Positions 16,725-24,569 of a DNA stretch of 48,313 bases are shown piece after piece. Source of the stretch: an uncultured Nitriliruptoraceae bacterium (GTDB taxonomy: Bacteria; Actinomycetota; Nitriliruptoria; Nitriliruptorales; Nitriliruptoraceae); NCBI GenBank assembly GCA_913060655.1, contig CAJXTG010000011.1, forward strand, positions 1-48,313, read 5' to 3'. Position 1 is the stretch's first letter; each line of letters starts with the position of its first letter. A model generated the notes under the pieces. It was not told the origin of the DNA and searched no databases. It saw only the letters and a program-made list of their open reading frames with translations. Made by a program: the position numbers and the translations under genes.

Positions 16725-18510
16725 CCTCGACGATGCGCCGCTGCGGGGCGTACACGGTCCGCCACCGCTCCACCGGCGGCGCCGGACCGGCGGCCGTGGG
16801 GATGCGGGAGCGTCGCACGGTGACCGTGAACCCGTCGCCGCCGGGTTGGACGACCCGTTCCGTCCCCGGCGGCACGTCCTCGGCGACGCGCACGAGCGTG
16901 TCGAACGGCTGCGGTGCGGACCGCTCGGACTGCTCCGCGCGCACCGCCGCCCAGCGGGGGCGGCCGAACAGCTCGACGGTGATCGACGTCGGCGTCGTCG
17001 CGGTGCGGAGCAGCAGCCAGCCGGCGGTGTCGTTGGTGATCGCGACGTCGAGCCGCGGGTAGAACAGGGTCGCCTCACGTCCGGCCGGGTAGCGCGGGAT
17101 GAAGAAGGAGTGGGGCTGCCACGCCTCGAGGGGCACGCCGGCGAAGAACGCGGCGTTGAGCAGCGTCGTCCCGACCTGCGACACGCCGCCGCCGCAGGTG
17201 TCGACGAGCTCGCCACGGACGATCGTGCCGGCCGGCAGGTACCCGTCGGCGCACGTGCGCGGACCGCTCCGACGGTTCACCGACAGCGTCGCACCCGGCG
17301 CCACCCAGGAGCGGTCGAGCACGGTGGCGAGCCGGCGGATGTTGTCGGTCCGCGCCCCGCCCGCCCCGTGGAAGGTCGTGAACGTGCCCAGCAGGTGCGT
17401 GGGCCGGCGCGGCCGCAGCGTGTCGGCGGTCGTCGCGGGCGTCACGACCAGCAGGTCGGCCTCCGCCCGTCGCTCGCCGGCCATCACCAGCTCGACCAGC
17501 TGCGCGGCCGTCCGGCGCGCGACCCACACGGTGCGTGTGACCTCCGGGACGACGCGGGCGTCGACCCGGACGGGGGAGAACGTCGTCGACCCGCCGCTGG
17601 TGAGCGCGGCCACGGGCGGACCGGTGTCGACGCGGGCCGGGGCGGGGGAGCGGTCGAAGGTCCGCGCCGCCGCCACCCCGAGCCGGGCGGCGAGCCGCTC
17701 GTGGTCGACGTGCAGCACCGGGTGCGACCCCATCCCGTCCGGTGCTGCCCGGACCTCGAGCAGGTCGCCGAGCACGTCGGTGGGGACGATGAGCCGACGG
17801 CCGTCGTGGTGCAGCACCCGCGGGGCCCGCAGCGCGTCGGCGACCCGGTCGGCGAGCCGTTCGATCGCCGCGAACGTCGACGGTGGCGGTGAGGTGGTCG
17901 CGGCGAGGACGGCCCGGTCACGTGCGGGGTCGAGGAGTGCGGCACGCAGCCGGGTCACGCTCCGTGCGGTGTCGACGCGGACCGCCCCATGAGGTCCGAC
18001 GACCGTCACGGAGCGTGCGGCCGGGTCGATGCGCAGGTCGCCGACGGACGGGTCGCGCTCGAGCGCTGCGGCGGTGTCCTCCACCCAGGCGGTCAGCGCC
18101 GAGGGGTCGACGGTGCCGACGGGCGTGAGGGCGACGTCGACGAACGGGGCCGCCAGCCGTTCGAGCAGCCCGCCGACGCCGCCTCGTCCGCGTTCGGCCG
18201 CCACCCGGACGGTCGCGTCGACGTCGAAGCGCAGCCCGACGTCCTCCGGGTCGAGCCGCACGCGTCGGCCGGGCGCGCTGACGGCGAGCGGGGTCCGTGC
18301 GGCGGTGGCGAGGGCGGGGGCGAGCCGGTCCGTCGCCTCCTCGACCGTCCGGCCGCCGAGGTCCACGCCCGCGACCACGGTGCCGGGGAGGATGCGACCC
18401 GCCTGTGCGGCCGTCAGTCCGACGAGGACCACCGCGAGGGTGAGCGTCGCTGCTGCCAGGGTCCCGGCGGCGACGGCGACGGCCGACGGCACACGGCTCA
18501 CGGGCGACAC
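16657..18510 (-). CDS. VanW family protein with peptidoglycan-binding and G5-like regions
   Basis: A 617-residue envelope protein: N-terminal transmembrane/signal segment (about 9-34), repeated YoaR-type peptidoglycan-binding-4 regions (about 45-360), a VanW domain (about 374-505, with LLGTFTTFHG, RTDNIRRL and DTCGGGVSQVGTTLLNAAF) and a C-terminal G5-like domain (about 530-600, VPPGTERVVQPGGDG). Such proteins sit outside the membrane and probably interact with the cell wall; the VanW activity itself is not established. The GTG at 18510-18508 is chosen, with TAGGAC 7 bases upstream; a second GTG at 18501 is possible. The low-complexity Pro/Ala/Val/Asp tail is antisense to the HIRAN Arg tail. 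Confidence 0.9.
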   Translation of the reverse strand: MSPVSRVPSAVAVAAGTLAAATLTLAVVLVGLTAAQAGRILPGTVVAGVDLGGRTVEEATDRLAPALATAARTPLAVSAPGRRVRLDPEDVGLRFDVDATVRVAAERGRGGVGGLLERLAAPFVDVALTPVGTVDPSALTAWVEDTAAALERDPSVGDLRIDPAARSVTVVGPHGAVRVDTARSVTRLRAALLDPARDRAVLAATTSPPPSTFAAIERLADRVADALRAPRVLHHDGRRLIVPTDVLGDLLEVRAAPDGMGSHPVLHVDHERLAARLGVAAARTFDRSPAPARVDTGPPVAALTSGGSTTFSPVRVDARVVPEVTRTVWVARRTAAQLVELVMAGERRAEADLLVVTPATTADTLRPRRPTHLLGTFTTFHGAGGARTDNIRRLATVLDRSWVAPGATLSVNRRSGPRTCADGYLPAGTIVRGELVDTCGGGVSQVGTTLLNAAFFAGVPLEAWQPHSFFIPRYPAGREATLFYPRLDVAITNDTAGWLLLRTATTPTSITVELFGRPRWAAVRAEQSERSAPQPFDTLVRVAEDVPPGTERVVQPGGDGFTVTVRRSRIPTAAGPAPPVERWRTVYAPQRRIVEVNPADAPAVDAPPAVAAAASDG

Positions 18511-18555
18511 CGTCCAGGTCCTACGGCGGGGGAGCGGCAGCGTACTCGCGCGGCC

Positions 18556-18561
18556 TACGCT
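18556..18561 (+). promoter_or_regulatory. -10 element of the anti-sigma-like gene
   Basis: TACGCT lies 6 bases before the ATG at 18568, which indicates a leaderless mRNA. No Shine-Dalgarno is visible. Confidence 0.55.
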
Positions 18562-18567
18562 GCCCGT

Positions 18568-19278
18568 ATGGACCAGCACACCCGCTTCGAGCAGCTCGCG
18601 CTGGCGCACGTGCTCGGCGGGCTCGACCGGGGCGACGCCGACGACTTCCGGTCGCACCTGCGCGCCTGCGCGTCGTGCCGGGCACGGGTCGCGGAGCTGC
18701 GCGGCATCTCCTCCACGCTCGACGCCGCGGCACGTGAGGAGCGTCGGCGGGCCGCCGAGGAACCGCCGCCGCGACGTGACCCGGCGCCGGCGCCCCGACC
18801 GCGGGGGCCCGGCCGGCTGGCCGTCGTGCTCGTCACCGTCGTGCTCGTCACCGCGGTGGGGTTCTGGAACCTGCACCTGCGCACGAGCGCCGACACCTAC
18901 CAAGGGGTCGCCGAGGACCGTGCGGCGATCCTGTCCGACCTCGCGCGGGGGGAGCTGGTCACCGCCGACGCGCTCACGCCGGTCGCCGCCCGCGTCGCCG
19001 TCGCAGGGCCTCGCCTCGCCGTCGTCATCGCCGACGGCGGGCCGCTGGGCTCCGACGAGCGGCTGGTCGGCTGGCTGCTGCCCCTCGGGTCGACGATCGA
19101 CGAGGCGGTGGTGCTCGCCGTCGGGCCGCGCGCGACGACGGAGATCGCCGTCCGCATGGACCGCGGCGAGGCGCGTGAGCTGGTCGTCACCCGCGAGCAG
19201 GGGCTGCTGTCGTCGTCGGGTCCGCGCGGGGACGAGCTGTTCCGCGTCGCGCTACCTTCGCAGGACCCGGGCACGTAG
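18568..19278 (+). CDS. Zinc-finger anti-sigma-like membrane protein (RskA-like)
   Basis: A 236-residue single-pass membrane protein. The cytosolic N-terminus carries a zinc-binding HC2 motif (His30, Cys34, Cys37 in HLRACASC) as in ZAS anti-sigma factors, a Pro/Arg-rich linker (61-83), one transmembrane helix (about 84-101) and an extracytoplasmic domain of about 130 residues resembling anti-sigma-K (RskA) C-terminal domains. No sigma-factor gene lies beside it, so its partner must be elsewhere. Its promoter looks leaderless. Its TAG stop (19276-19278) falls inside the tRNA-Val gene, so the last codons overlap the tRNA 5' end by 10 bases. Confidence 0.83.
   Translation: MDQHTRFEQLALAHVLGGLDRGDADDFRSHLRACASCRARVAELRGISSTLDAAAREERRRAAEEPPPRRDPAPAPRPRGPGRLAVVLVTVVLVTAVGFWNLHLRTSADTYQGVAEDRAAILSDLARGELVTADALTPVAARVAVAGPRLAVVIADGGPLGSDERLVGWLLPLGSTIDEAVVLAVGPRATTEIAVRMDRGEARELVVTREQGLLSSSGPRGDELFRVALPSQDPGT
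19253..19258 (+). promoter_or_regulatory. -10 element of tRNA-Val
   Basis: TACCTT lies 10 bases before the mature tRNA 5' end, within the last codons of the anti-sigma-like gene. Transcription would start very close to the mature end. Confidence 0.5.
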
Positions 19279-19340
19279 CTCAGTGGGAGAGCGCTGCCTT
19301 CACACGGCAGAGGTCAGAGGTTCGATACCTCTCGTGCCCA
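19269..19340 (+). tRNA. tRNA-Val (anticodon CAC)
   Basis: A 72-base cloverleaf. Acceptor GGGCACG (19269-19275) pairs with CGTGCCC (19333-19339), with discriminator A at 19340. D-arm GCTC...GAGC; anticodon stem CTGCC/GGCAG with loop TTCACAC (anticodon CAC, reading GTG valine codons); T-arm AGAGG-TTCGATA-CCTCT. CCA is not encoded (next bases CCC). The 5' end overlaps the stop of the upstream protein gene. Confidence 0.96.
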
Positions 19341-19353
19341 CCCCGGCCACCAC

Positions 19354-19359
19354 TACGCT
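19354..19359 (+). promoter_or_regulatory. Candidate -10 element of the thrS operon
   Basis: TACGCT lies 30 bases before the thrS GTG, leaving a leader of about 24 bases, too short for a T-box. Confidence 0.45.
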
Positions 19360-19389
19360 CCGACGATCCTCCGGACGACGGGACAGCAG

Positions 19390-21414
19390 GTGAGCACGGT
19401 GCAGGCACGCCACGGTGACGCGACCGTCGAGCTCGACGCGGGCGCGACGGTCCGCGAGGCGCTCGGCCGGCTCGGGGTGATGCGTGCCGACGTCGTCGCC
19501 GCGGCCGTGGACCGCGGCGCCGGCGACGAGCAGTGGGACCTCGACCGCGCGCTCCCCGACGGTGCCGTCGTCCTCGACCCGATCCGGGCGGCGACGCCCG
19601 AGGGCCGCGACATCCTGCGCCACTCGACGGCGCACGTCATGGCGCAGGCGGTCACCGACCTGTTCCCCGACGCGAAGTGGGCGATCGGCCCGCCCGTCGA
19701 GGACGGCTTCTACTACGACTTCGACGTCGAGCGCCCGTTCACGCCCGAGGACCTCGAGGCGATCGAGGCCCGCATGCGCGAGCTCCTCGCGGCGAAGCAG
19801 CGGTTCGTGCGCGCGGAGCTGACCCGGGACGAGGCGCTGGCGCTGTTCGCCGACCAGCCCTACAAGCGCGAGGTCATCGAACGGGTCGAGCCGAGCGAGG
19901 TCGACGTCGCCGAGGGGCGCGACGAGCCGACGTTCACCGTCTACCGCAACGTCGACCCCGACGGGGGGGAGGCGTGGGTCGACCTGTGCCGTGGGCCCCA
20001 CCTCGGCTCGACCGACCGCATCCCCGCCTTCCGCCTGCTGCGCACGGCCGGTGCCTACTGGCGCGGGCAGGAGGACCGGCCGATGCTGCAGCGCATCTAC
20101 GGCACCGCCTGGGAGTCGCAGCAGGCCCTCGACGACCACCTGCGCATGCTCGAGGAGGCGCGGGCGCGCGACCACCGGCGGCTCGGCCGCGACCTCGAGC
20201 TGCTCCACATGCCCGAGGAGCTCGGCCCCGGCCTCGCCCTGTTCCTCCCCAAGGGCGCGCACGTGCGCCGCCAGATGGAGGACTGGATCCGGGAGGAGAC
20301 GCTCGCCCGCGGGTACGAGCCGGTCTACACGCCGCACGTCGCCAAGGAGGACCTGTGGCGCATCTCGGGCCACCTGGAGAACTACGGCGACCTGATGTTC
20401 CCCGGCATGGAGGTGGAGCACGCCACCTACCGCCTCAAGCCGATGAACTGCCCCTTCCACATCCTCGCCTACACCTCGCGCACCCGCTCGTACCGCGAGC
20501 TGCCGCTGCGCATCAGCGAGCTCGGCACCGTCTACCGGTTCGAACGCTCCGGCGTCGTCAACGGGCTGCTGCGGGCGCGCGGCTTCACCCAGGACGACTC
20601 CCACATCTTCTGCCGCGCCGACCAGGTCGTCGACGAGGTCGTCGGCTGCATCACCTTCGCCCGCGACCTCTACCGTGCGTTCGGGCTCGGTGAGCCGTCA
20701 CGCGTCGCCGTGTCGACCCGGCCGGAGAAGTCGATCGGCACCACCGAGCAGTGGGAGCGGGCCGAGCGGGCGCTGATGGACGCCGCCGCCGCGTCCGGCT
20801 ACGCCTACGAGGTCGACGAGGGCGAGGGCGCCTTCTACGGCCCGAAGATCGACATCCACGCGCGCGACGCCATCGGCCGCGAGTGGCAGCTCACCACCAT
20901 CCAGGTCGACTTCAACCTGCCGGGCCGCTTCGACCTCTCCTACATCGCCGAGGACGGGCAGAAGCACGAGCCGTTCATGGTCCACCGCGCGCTGTTCGGT
21001 TCGATCGAGCGGTTCTTCGCGGTCCTGCTCGAGTCGACCAACGGGGCGTTCCCCCTCTGGCTGGCGCCCGAGCAGGTGCGGGTCGTGCCCGTCGCCGCGG
21101 ACTTCGCCGACTACGCGCGCGACGTCGCCGAGGCGGCGCGCGGTGCCGGCCTGCGCGCGCACGTCGATGACGCCGACGACACGCTCGGCGCCCGCATCCG
21201 CAGCGCCCAGACCGAGAAGGTGCCGGTGACGCTGGTCGTCGGCGGGGACGAGCGCACCGCCGGCACCGTCGCCGTGCGCCGCTACGGCGGTGGGCAGCGC
21301 AAGGACGTGCCGCTCGCGACGCTCATCGACGAGCTCCGCACCGAGGTCGAGGACGGTCGACGCGGTGCGCTGCCGGTCGGTGCCGACGCGTCGGACGGAT
21401 CCGACGGCCCATGA
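19390..21414 (+). CDS. thrS: Threonine-tRNA ligase
   Basis: A 674-residue class II synthetase. An N-terminal TGS-like domain (about 1-65) and an editing domain with HSTAHVMAQAV (HxxxH) precede the catalytic core: MNCPFHILAY with the zinc Cys, motif 2 around RISELGTVYRFERSG and the conserved GFTQDDSHIFC, and motif 3 before PLWLAPEQV. An anticodon-binding domain forms the end. The start is GTG 19390. The stop overlaps the pgsA-type start (ATGA), so the threonine enzyme is coupled to phosphatidylinositol mannoside genes as in mycobacteria, but the HIT-family gene I recall between them there is absent. Confidence 0.97.
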   Translation: MSTVQARHGDATVELDAGATVREALGRLGVMRADVVAAAVDRGAGDEQWDLDRALPDGAVVLDPIRAATPEGRDILRHSTAHVMAQAVTDLFPDAKWAIGPPVEDGFYYDFDVERPFTPEDLEAIEARMRELLAAKQRFVRAELTRDEALALFADQPYKREVIERVEPSEVDVAEGRDEPTFTVYRNVDPDGGEAWVDLCRGPHLGSTDRIPAFRLLRTAGAYWRGQEDRPMLQRIYGTAWESQQALDDHLRMLEEARARDHRRLGRDLELLHMPEELGPGLALFLPKGAHVRRQMEDWIREETLARGYEPVYTPHVAKEDLWRISGHLENYGDLMFPGMEVEHATYRLKPMNCPFHILAYTSRTRSYRELPLRISELGTVYRFERSGVVNGLLRARGFTQDDSHIFCRADQVVDEVVGCITFARDLYRAFGLGEPSRVAVSTRPEKSIGTTEQWERAERALMDAAAASGYAYEVDEGEGAFYGPKIDIHARDAIGREWQLTTIQVDFNLPGRFDLSYIAEDGQKHEPFMVHRALFGSIERFFAVLLESTNGAFPLWLAPEQVRVVPVAADFADYARDVAEAARGAGLRAHVDDADDTLGARIRSAQTEKVPVTLVVGGDERTAGTVAVRRYGGGQRKDVPLATLIDELRTEVEDGRRGALPVGADASDGSDGP

Positions 21415-22244
21415 CGATCCGCTCGCGCTACCCCGACGTCGCCGCGGCGATCGTCGGCCCGTTCGGGCGCGGCCTCGCGAGGCTCGGCGTCGGTCCGAAC
21501 GCGCTCACGACGGTCGGACTGCTGCTGACCGCCGCGTCGGCGGTCGCCATCGCCCTCGACGCGCCGCTGCTCGGTGCGGCCCTGCTGTTCGTCGGCGGCA
21601 GCATGGACGCGCTCGACGGCACGGTCGCACGCGCCTCCGGGCGGTCCACCCCCTTCGGCGGCTTCTACGACTCGGTCAGCGACCGGCTCTCCGACGGGAT
21701 GGTCCTCGCCGGCATCGCCTGGTCCGTCGCCGACCGTCCGCAACTGCTCGCCCTCGCGCTCGCGGCCCTCGTCCTCGCCGAGGTCACCTCCTACGTGCGG
21801 GCCCGCGCCGAGTCCATCGACCTCGAATGCTCCGTCGGGGTCCTCGAGCGCGCCGAGCGGGGGATCCTCGTGCTCGTCGGCCTGCTGTTCCCCCCGCTGT
21901 TCACCCCGGTCCTGTGGGCGCTCGTCGTCGGCGGTGCGATCACCGTCGTGCAGCGCGTCCATCACGTCTGGTGCCAGATCGACCGTGACCTGCCCGAGGA
22001 GCTGCTCGCCCTCGCCCACACCGACCGTGCCTGGAGCCGCGCGTTCGTCCGCACCGCCCGGGCGTTCTACGGGGCGCGCAACTTCGACGAGGCGTTCGGC
22101 GGCGACCTCGACGAGGTCCTCGGCGAGGGGCGCACCGAACGGCTCCGTGAACGGCTCGCGAACCGGTTGCGTGCGACCCCGGGTGCGGCCGTCGTCCGGC
22201 GCGTGCGGGCCGCCGGCGACGACGAGGCGCCGGACGGCCCGTGA
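21411..22244 (+). CDS. pgsA: CDP-alcohol phosphatidyltransferase, phosphatidylinositol phosphate synthase-like
   Basis: A 277-residue polytopic membrane enzyme. The CDP-alcohol phosphotransferase motif D-x2-DG-x2-AR-x8-G-x3-D-x3-D is complete (Asp66, Asp69, Gly70, Ala73-Arg74, Gly83, Asp87, Asp91). Its place before a PatA-like acyltransferase and PimA argues for the actinobacterial phosphatidylinositol-phosphate synthase (CDP-diacylglycerol plus inositol phosphate) rather than phosphatidylglycerophosphate synthase. A soluble acidic/basic tail of about 80 residues follows the membrane core. ATG overlaps the thrS stop; its own stop overlaps the next GTG (GTGA). Confidence 0.9.
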   Translation: MTIRSRYPDVAAAIVGPFGRGLARLGVGPNALTTVGLLLTAASAVAIALDAPLLGAALLFVGGSMDALDGTVARASGRSTPFGGFYDSVSDRLSDGMVLAGIAWSVADRPQLLALALAALVLAEVTSYVRARAESIDLECSVGVLERAERGILVLVGLLFPPLFTPVLWALVVGGAITVVQRVHHVWCQIDRDLPEELLALAHTDRAWSRAFVRTARAFYGARNFDEAFGGDLDEVLGEGRTERLRERLANRLRATPGAAVVRRVRAAGDDEAPDGP

Positions 22245-23299
22245 GCGTCACCCCGGGACGGCTGCTCGGCGCGCTGCCGCCGGCGGCGCCACCGACCCGG
22301 GCGCAGCGGGCGGCGTTCCGCCGCTACCTCATGCTGTGGCGCACCGTCGAGGCGCTGCCGGAGCCGGTCGTGCGACGGCTGCCGGCGACGCTGGGCCGAG
22401 CGTGGGCGCGGTTCGCCCCGGCACGGCAGCGGGACCAGCTGACCGCCAACCTCGCCCGCGTGCTGCGCGTCGCCGACCCGACGGCCGTCGTCGCCGGCGA
22501 ACCGCCCGCGACGCTCGTCGAGGAGGCGTTCGTCAGCTACGCGCGCTACTGGGTGGACGCGTTCCGACTGCACCGCATGGACGTCGCGCGGGTCACGCGG
22601 GAGGCGACGAGCGTCGGCCTGCACCACGTCGACGCGATGCGCGACAGCGGCCGCGGCGGCATCCTCGCGACCGCCCACCTCGGCTCATGGGACGTGGGTG
22701 CGCTGTGGTCGTCGCACCGGCGCTGGGGGATGGTCGTCGTCGCGGAGGTCGTCGAGCCGCGCCGGCTGTTCGAACGGTTCGTCGACCTGCGCGTGCAGGC
22801 CGGACTCGACGTCATCCCGCTCGTCCGCGGCGCCCCGATGCTGGACGCGCTCGAGGGCAGCGTGGCGGACGGAGGGCTGGCGACGCTGCTCGCCGACCGG
22901 GACCTGACCCGGCGCGGCCCGATCGTCGACTTCTTCGGTGAGCCGTGCCGGTTGCCGCCGGGCACCGCCGCACTCGCCCGGCGCACGGGCCGGCCGGTCG
23001 CGACCGGCGCGTTCCTCACCGCCGGTGACCGCTACCACGGCGTCGTCCTCGACCCCGTCGACGTCGCCGACCTCGACGTCTACGACGGCACCCAGCAGGT
23101 CGCCCACCGCCTGCAGGAGCTGATCGCGCTGGCGCCGACGCAGTGGCACGTGCTCGTGCCCAACTGGCTCGCGGACCGCGAACCCGACCACCCGGTCGTC
23201 GCGGCGTGGCGCGCCGGGGACGACTGGCGTGCACTCGCCCGTGCCGCCTGGCGGGACGAGGCGGCAGCGGACCGTCGGGCAGCGCAGGACGGCCCGTGA
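22241..23299 (+). CDS. Phosphatidylinositol mannoside acyltransferase (PatA-like, LpxL/HtrB family)
   Basis: A 352-residue lysophospholipid acyltransferase family protein. The HX4D catalytic motif is present as His146-LGSW-Asp151 (usual form HxGNWE/D), followed by SVADGGLATLLADRDL and FFGEPCRLPPGTAALARRTG, the family's substrate-pocket block. The position between pgsA and pimA suggests it adds palmitate to the mannose of phosphatidylinositol mannoside, as mycobacterial PatA does. Starts at GTG 22241 overlapping the pgsA stop; its stop overlaps the pimA start. Confidence 0.9.
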   Translation: MSVTPGRLLGALPPAAPPTRAQRAAFRRYLMLWRTVEALPEPVVRRLPATLGRAWARFAPARQRDQLTANLARVLRVADPTAVVAGEPPATLVEEAFVSYARYWVDAFRLHRMDVARVTREATSVGLHHVDAMRDSGRGGILATAHLGSWDVGALWSSHRRWGMVVVAEVVEPRRLFERFVDLRVQAGLDVIPLVRGAPMLDALEGSVADGGLATLLADRDLTRRGPIVDFFGEPCRLPPGTAALARRTGRPVATGAFLTAGDRYHGVVLDPVDVADLDVYDGTQQVAHRLQELIALAPTQWHVLVPNWLADREPDHPVVAAWRAGDDWRALARAAWRDEAAADRRAAQDGP

Positions 23300-24462
23300 G
23301 GATCGCGCTCGTCAGCCCCTACGCGCTCGACGTCGCCGGTGGCGTCCAGGTGCACGTGCGGGCGCTCGCCGCCGCCCTGCGGGCCGCCGGCGACGAGGTG
23401 CTGGTCATCGGTCCGGGCGCGCCCGACCGCGGGACGACCGTCGACGGTGTCGCGACCCGCACCCTCGGGCGGACGTGGAGCGTGCCCGCGAACGGGTCGC
23501 GCGCACCCGTGGCGCTCGGCGCCGGGGCCGCCCGGCGCGTGCGGGACCTGCTGCGCCGCGCCGCCGCCGACGTCGTGCACGTCCACGAGCCGCTCGTCCC
23601 CGTCGTCGGGCCCGCCGCCGTCCTCGCCGGCGACACGGCACCCCGTGTCCTCACGTTCCATGCGAACGCCGAGGGCGGGGCCCTCCCGGCCGCCTACCGC
23701 GCCGTGCGGCCCCTCGCCCGCGCCGTCGTCGCCCGCGGGGCCGCACGCACGGCCGTCAGCCCCGTCGCCGCCGCGTTCCACGCCCGCATGCTCGGCGTCG
23801 ACGCCGCGACGTTCACCGTCGTGCCCAACGGGGTCGACGTCGACCGGTTCGCGGCCGCCGCAGCGGCCGCCGGCGGGGCCGGTGCGCGCAGCGTCGCGGG
23901 CCCGCGGCGGCTCGTGTTCCTCGGACGCCTCGAGCACCGCAAGGGCGCCGACACGGTCGTCGAGGCGTTCCTGCGGCTCGCCGGTGTGCGCCCGGACCTG
24001 CACCTGCGGGTCGTGGGTGACGGGCCGCTCGCCGACACGCTCGCCCGGCGGCGGGACGCCGCCCCCTCGGCGGTGGGGGCACGGCTGGAGCTCGCCGGCC
24101 GAGCGGCGGGCGACCGGCTGCCCGCACTCCTCGCCGACGCGGACGTCGCCGTCCTGCCCGCCCGCGGCGGCGAGTCGTTCGGGATCGTGCTGCTCGAGGC
24201 GATGGCCGCCGGCGTCCCCGTCGTCGCGACCGACATCCCCGGCTACCGGGCCGTCGCCCGCCAGGACCGGGAGGCCCTGCTCGTCCCACCCGACGACCCG
24301 TCGGCGCTCGCCACGGCCGTGGCCCGCGTCCTCGACGATCGGCCGCTCGCCGACCGGCTGCGGGCCGCCGGCCGGACCCGGGCCGAGGAGCACGCCTGGG
24401 CGACGGTCGCCGCCCGCATGCGCACCGTGTACGCCGCCGCGGCCACCGGCGCGCCCCGCTGA
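23296..24462 (+). CDS. pimA: Phosphatidyl-myo-inositol mannosyltransferase PimA-like (GT4)
   Basis: A 388-residue GT-B glycosyltransferase. The N-terminus MRIALVSPYALDVAGGVQVH is the PimA hallmark with the GGVQ loop, and the C-terminal EX7E motif is Glu293-Glu301 (GGESFGIVLLEAMAAG). It transfers mannose from GDP-mannose to phosphatidylinositol on the inner membrane face. GTG 23296 overlaps the acyltransferase stop; the frame remains open further upstream but belongs to the previous gene's shadow. A strong hairpin 17 bases after the stop closes the thrS-pgsA-patA-pimA unit. Confidence 0.94.
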   Translation: MRIALVSPYALDVAGGVQVHVRALAAALRAAGDEVLVIGPGAPDRGTTVDGVATRTLGRTWSVPANGSRAPVALGAGAARRVRDLLRRAAADVVHVHEPLVPVVGPAAVLAGDTAPRVLTFHANAEGGALPAAYRAVRPLARAVVARGAARTAVSPVAAAFHARMLGVDAATFTVVPNGVDVDRFAAAAAAAGGAGARSVAGPRRLVFLGRLEHRKGADTVVEAFLRLAGVRPDLHLRVVGDGPLADTLARRRDAAPSAVGARLELAGRAAGDRLPALLADADVAVLPARGGESFGIVLLEAMAAGVPVVATDIPGYRAVARQDREALLVPPDDPSALATAVARVLDDRPLADRLRAAGRTRAEEHAWATVAARMRTVYAAAATGAPR

Positions 24463-24478
24463 CGCCGCCCCGCCCGTC

Positions 24479-24501
24479 GGACGGCCGTCGAACGGCCGTC
24501 C
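24479..24501 (+). terminator. Hairpin after pimA
   Basis: GGACGGCCGT-cga-ACGGCCGTCC is a perfect 10-bp stem with a 3-base loop, 17 bases after the pimA stop and before the next promoter. There is no U-tract, as is common for actinobacterial terminators. Confidence 0.7.
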
Positions 24502-24520
24502 TGTCGAGGCCCCGGGGCCG

Positions 24521-24526
24521 TACCCT
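24521..24526 (+). promoter_or_regulatory. Candidate -10 element of the DUF3048 lipoprotein gene
   Basis: TACCCT lies 44 bases before the ATG, just after the pimA hairpin. Confidence 0.45.
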
Positions 24527-24534
24527 GCGGCCCT

Positions 24535-24557
24535 CGAGCCGGGTCCCCGAGCCGGGT
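24535..24557. repeat. 13-bp-period direct repeat in the lipoprotein gene leader
   Basis: CGAGCCGGGT occurs at 24535-24544 and 24548-24557, directly before the ribosome-binding site. Confidence 0.75.
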
Positions 24558-24569
24558 GAGGAGCAGCGC

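Noticed and set aside
19341-19389. T-box or other aminoacyl-tRNA riboswitch before thrS
   Set aside because: Predicted leader of only about 24 bases, no specifier stem or T-box sequence; likewise none before hisS, aspS or alaS, which are coupled to upstream genes.
23143-24462. 439-residue version of PimA
   Set aside because: The extra N-terminal part is an out-of-frame reading of the acyltransferase end; MRIALVSPY at 23296 is the normal family start with GTGA overlap.
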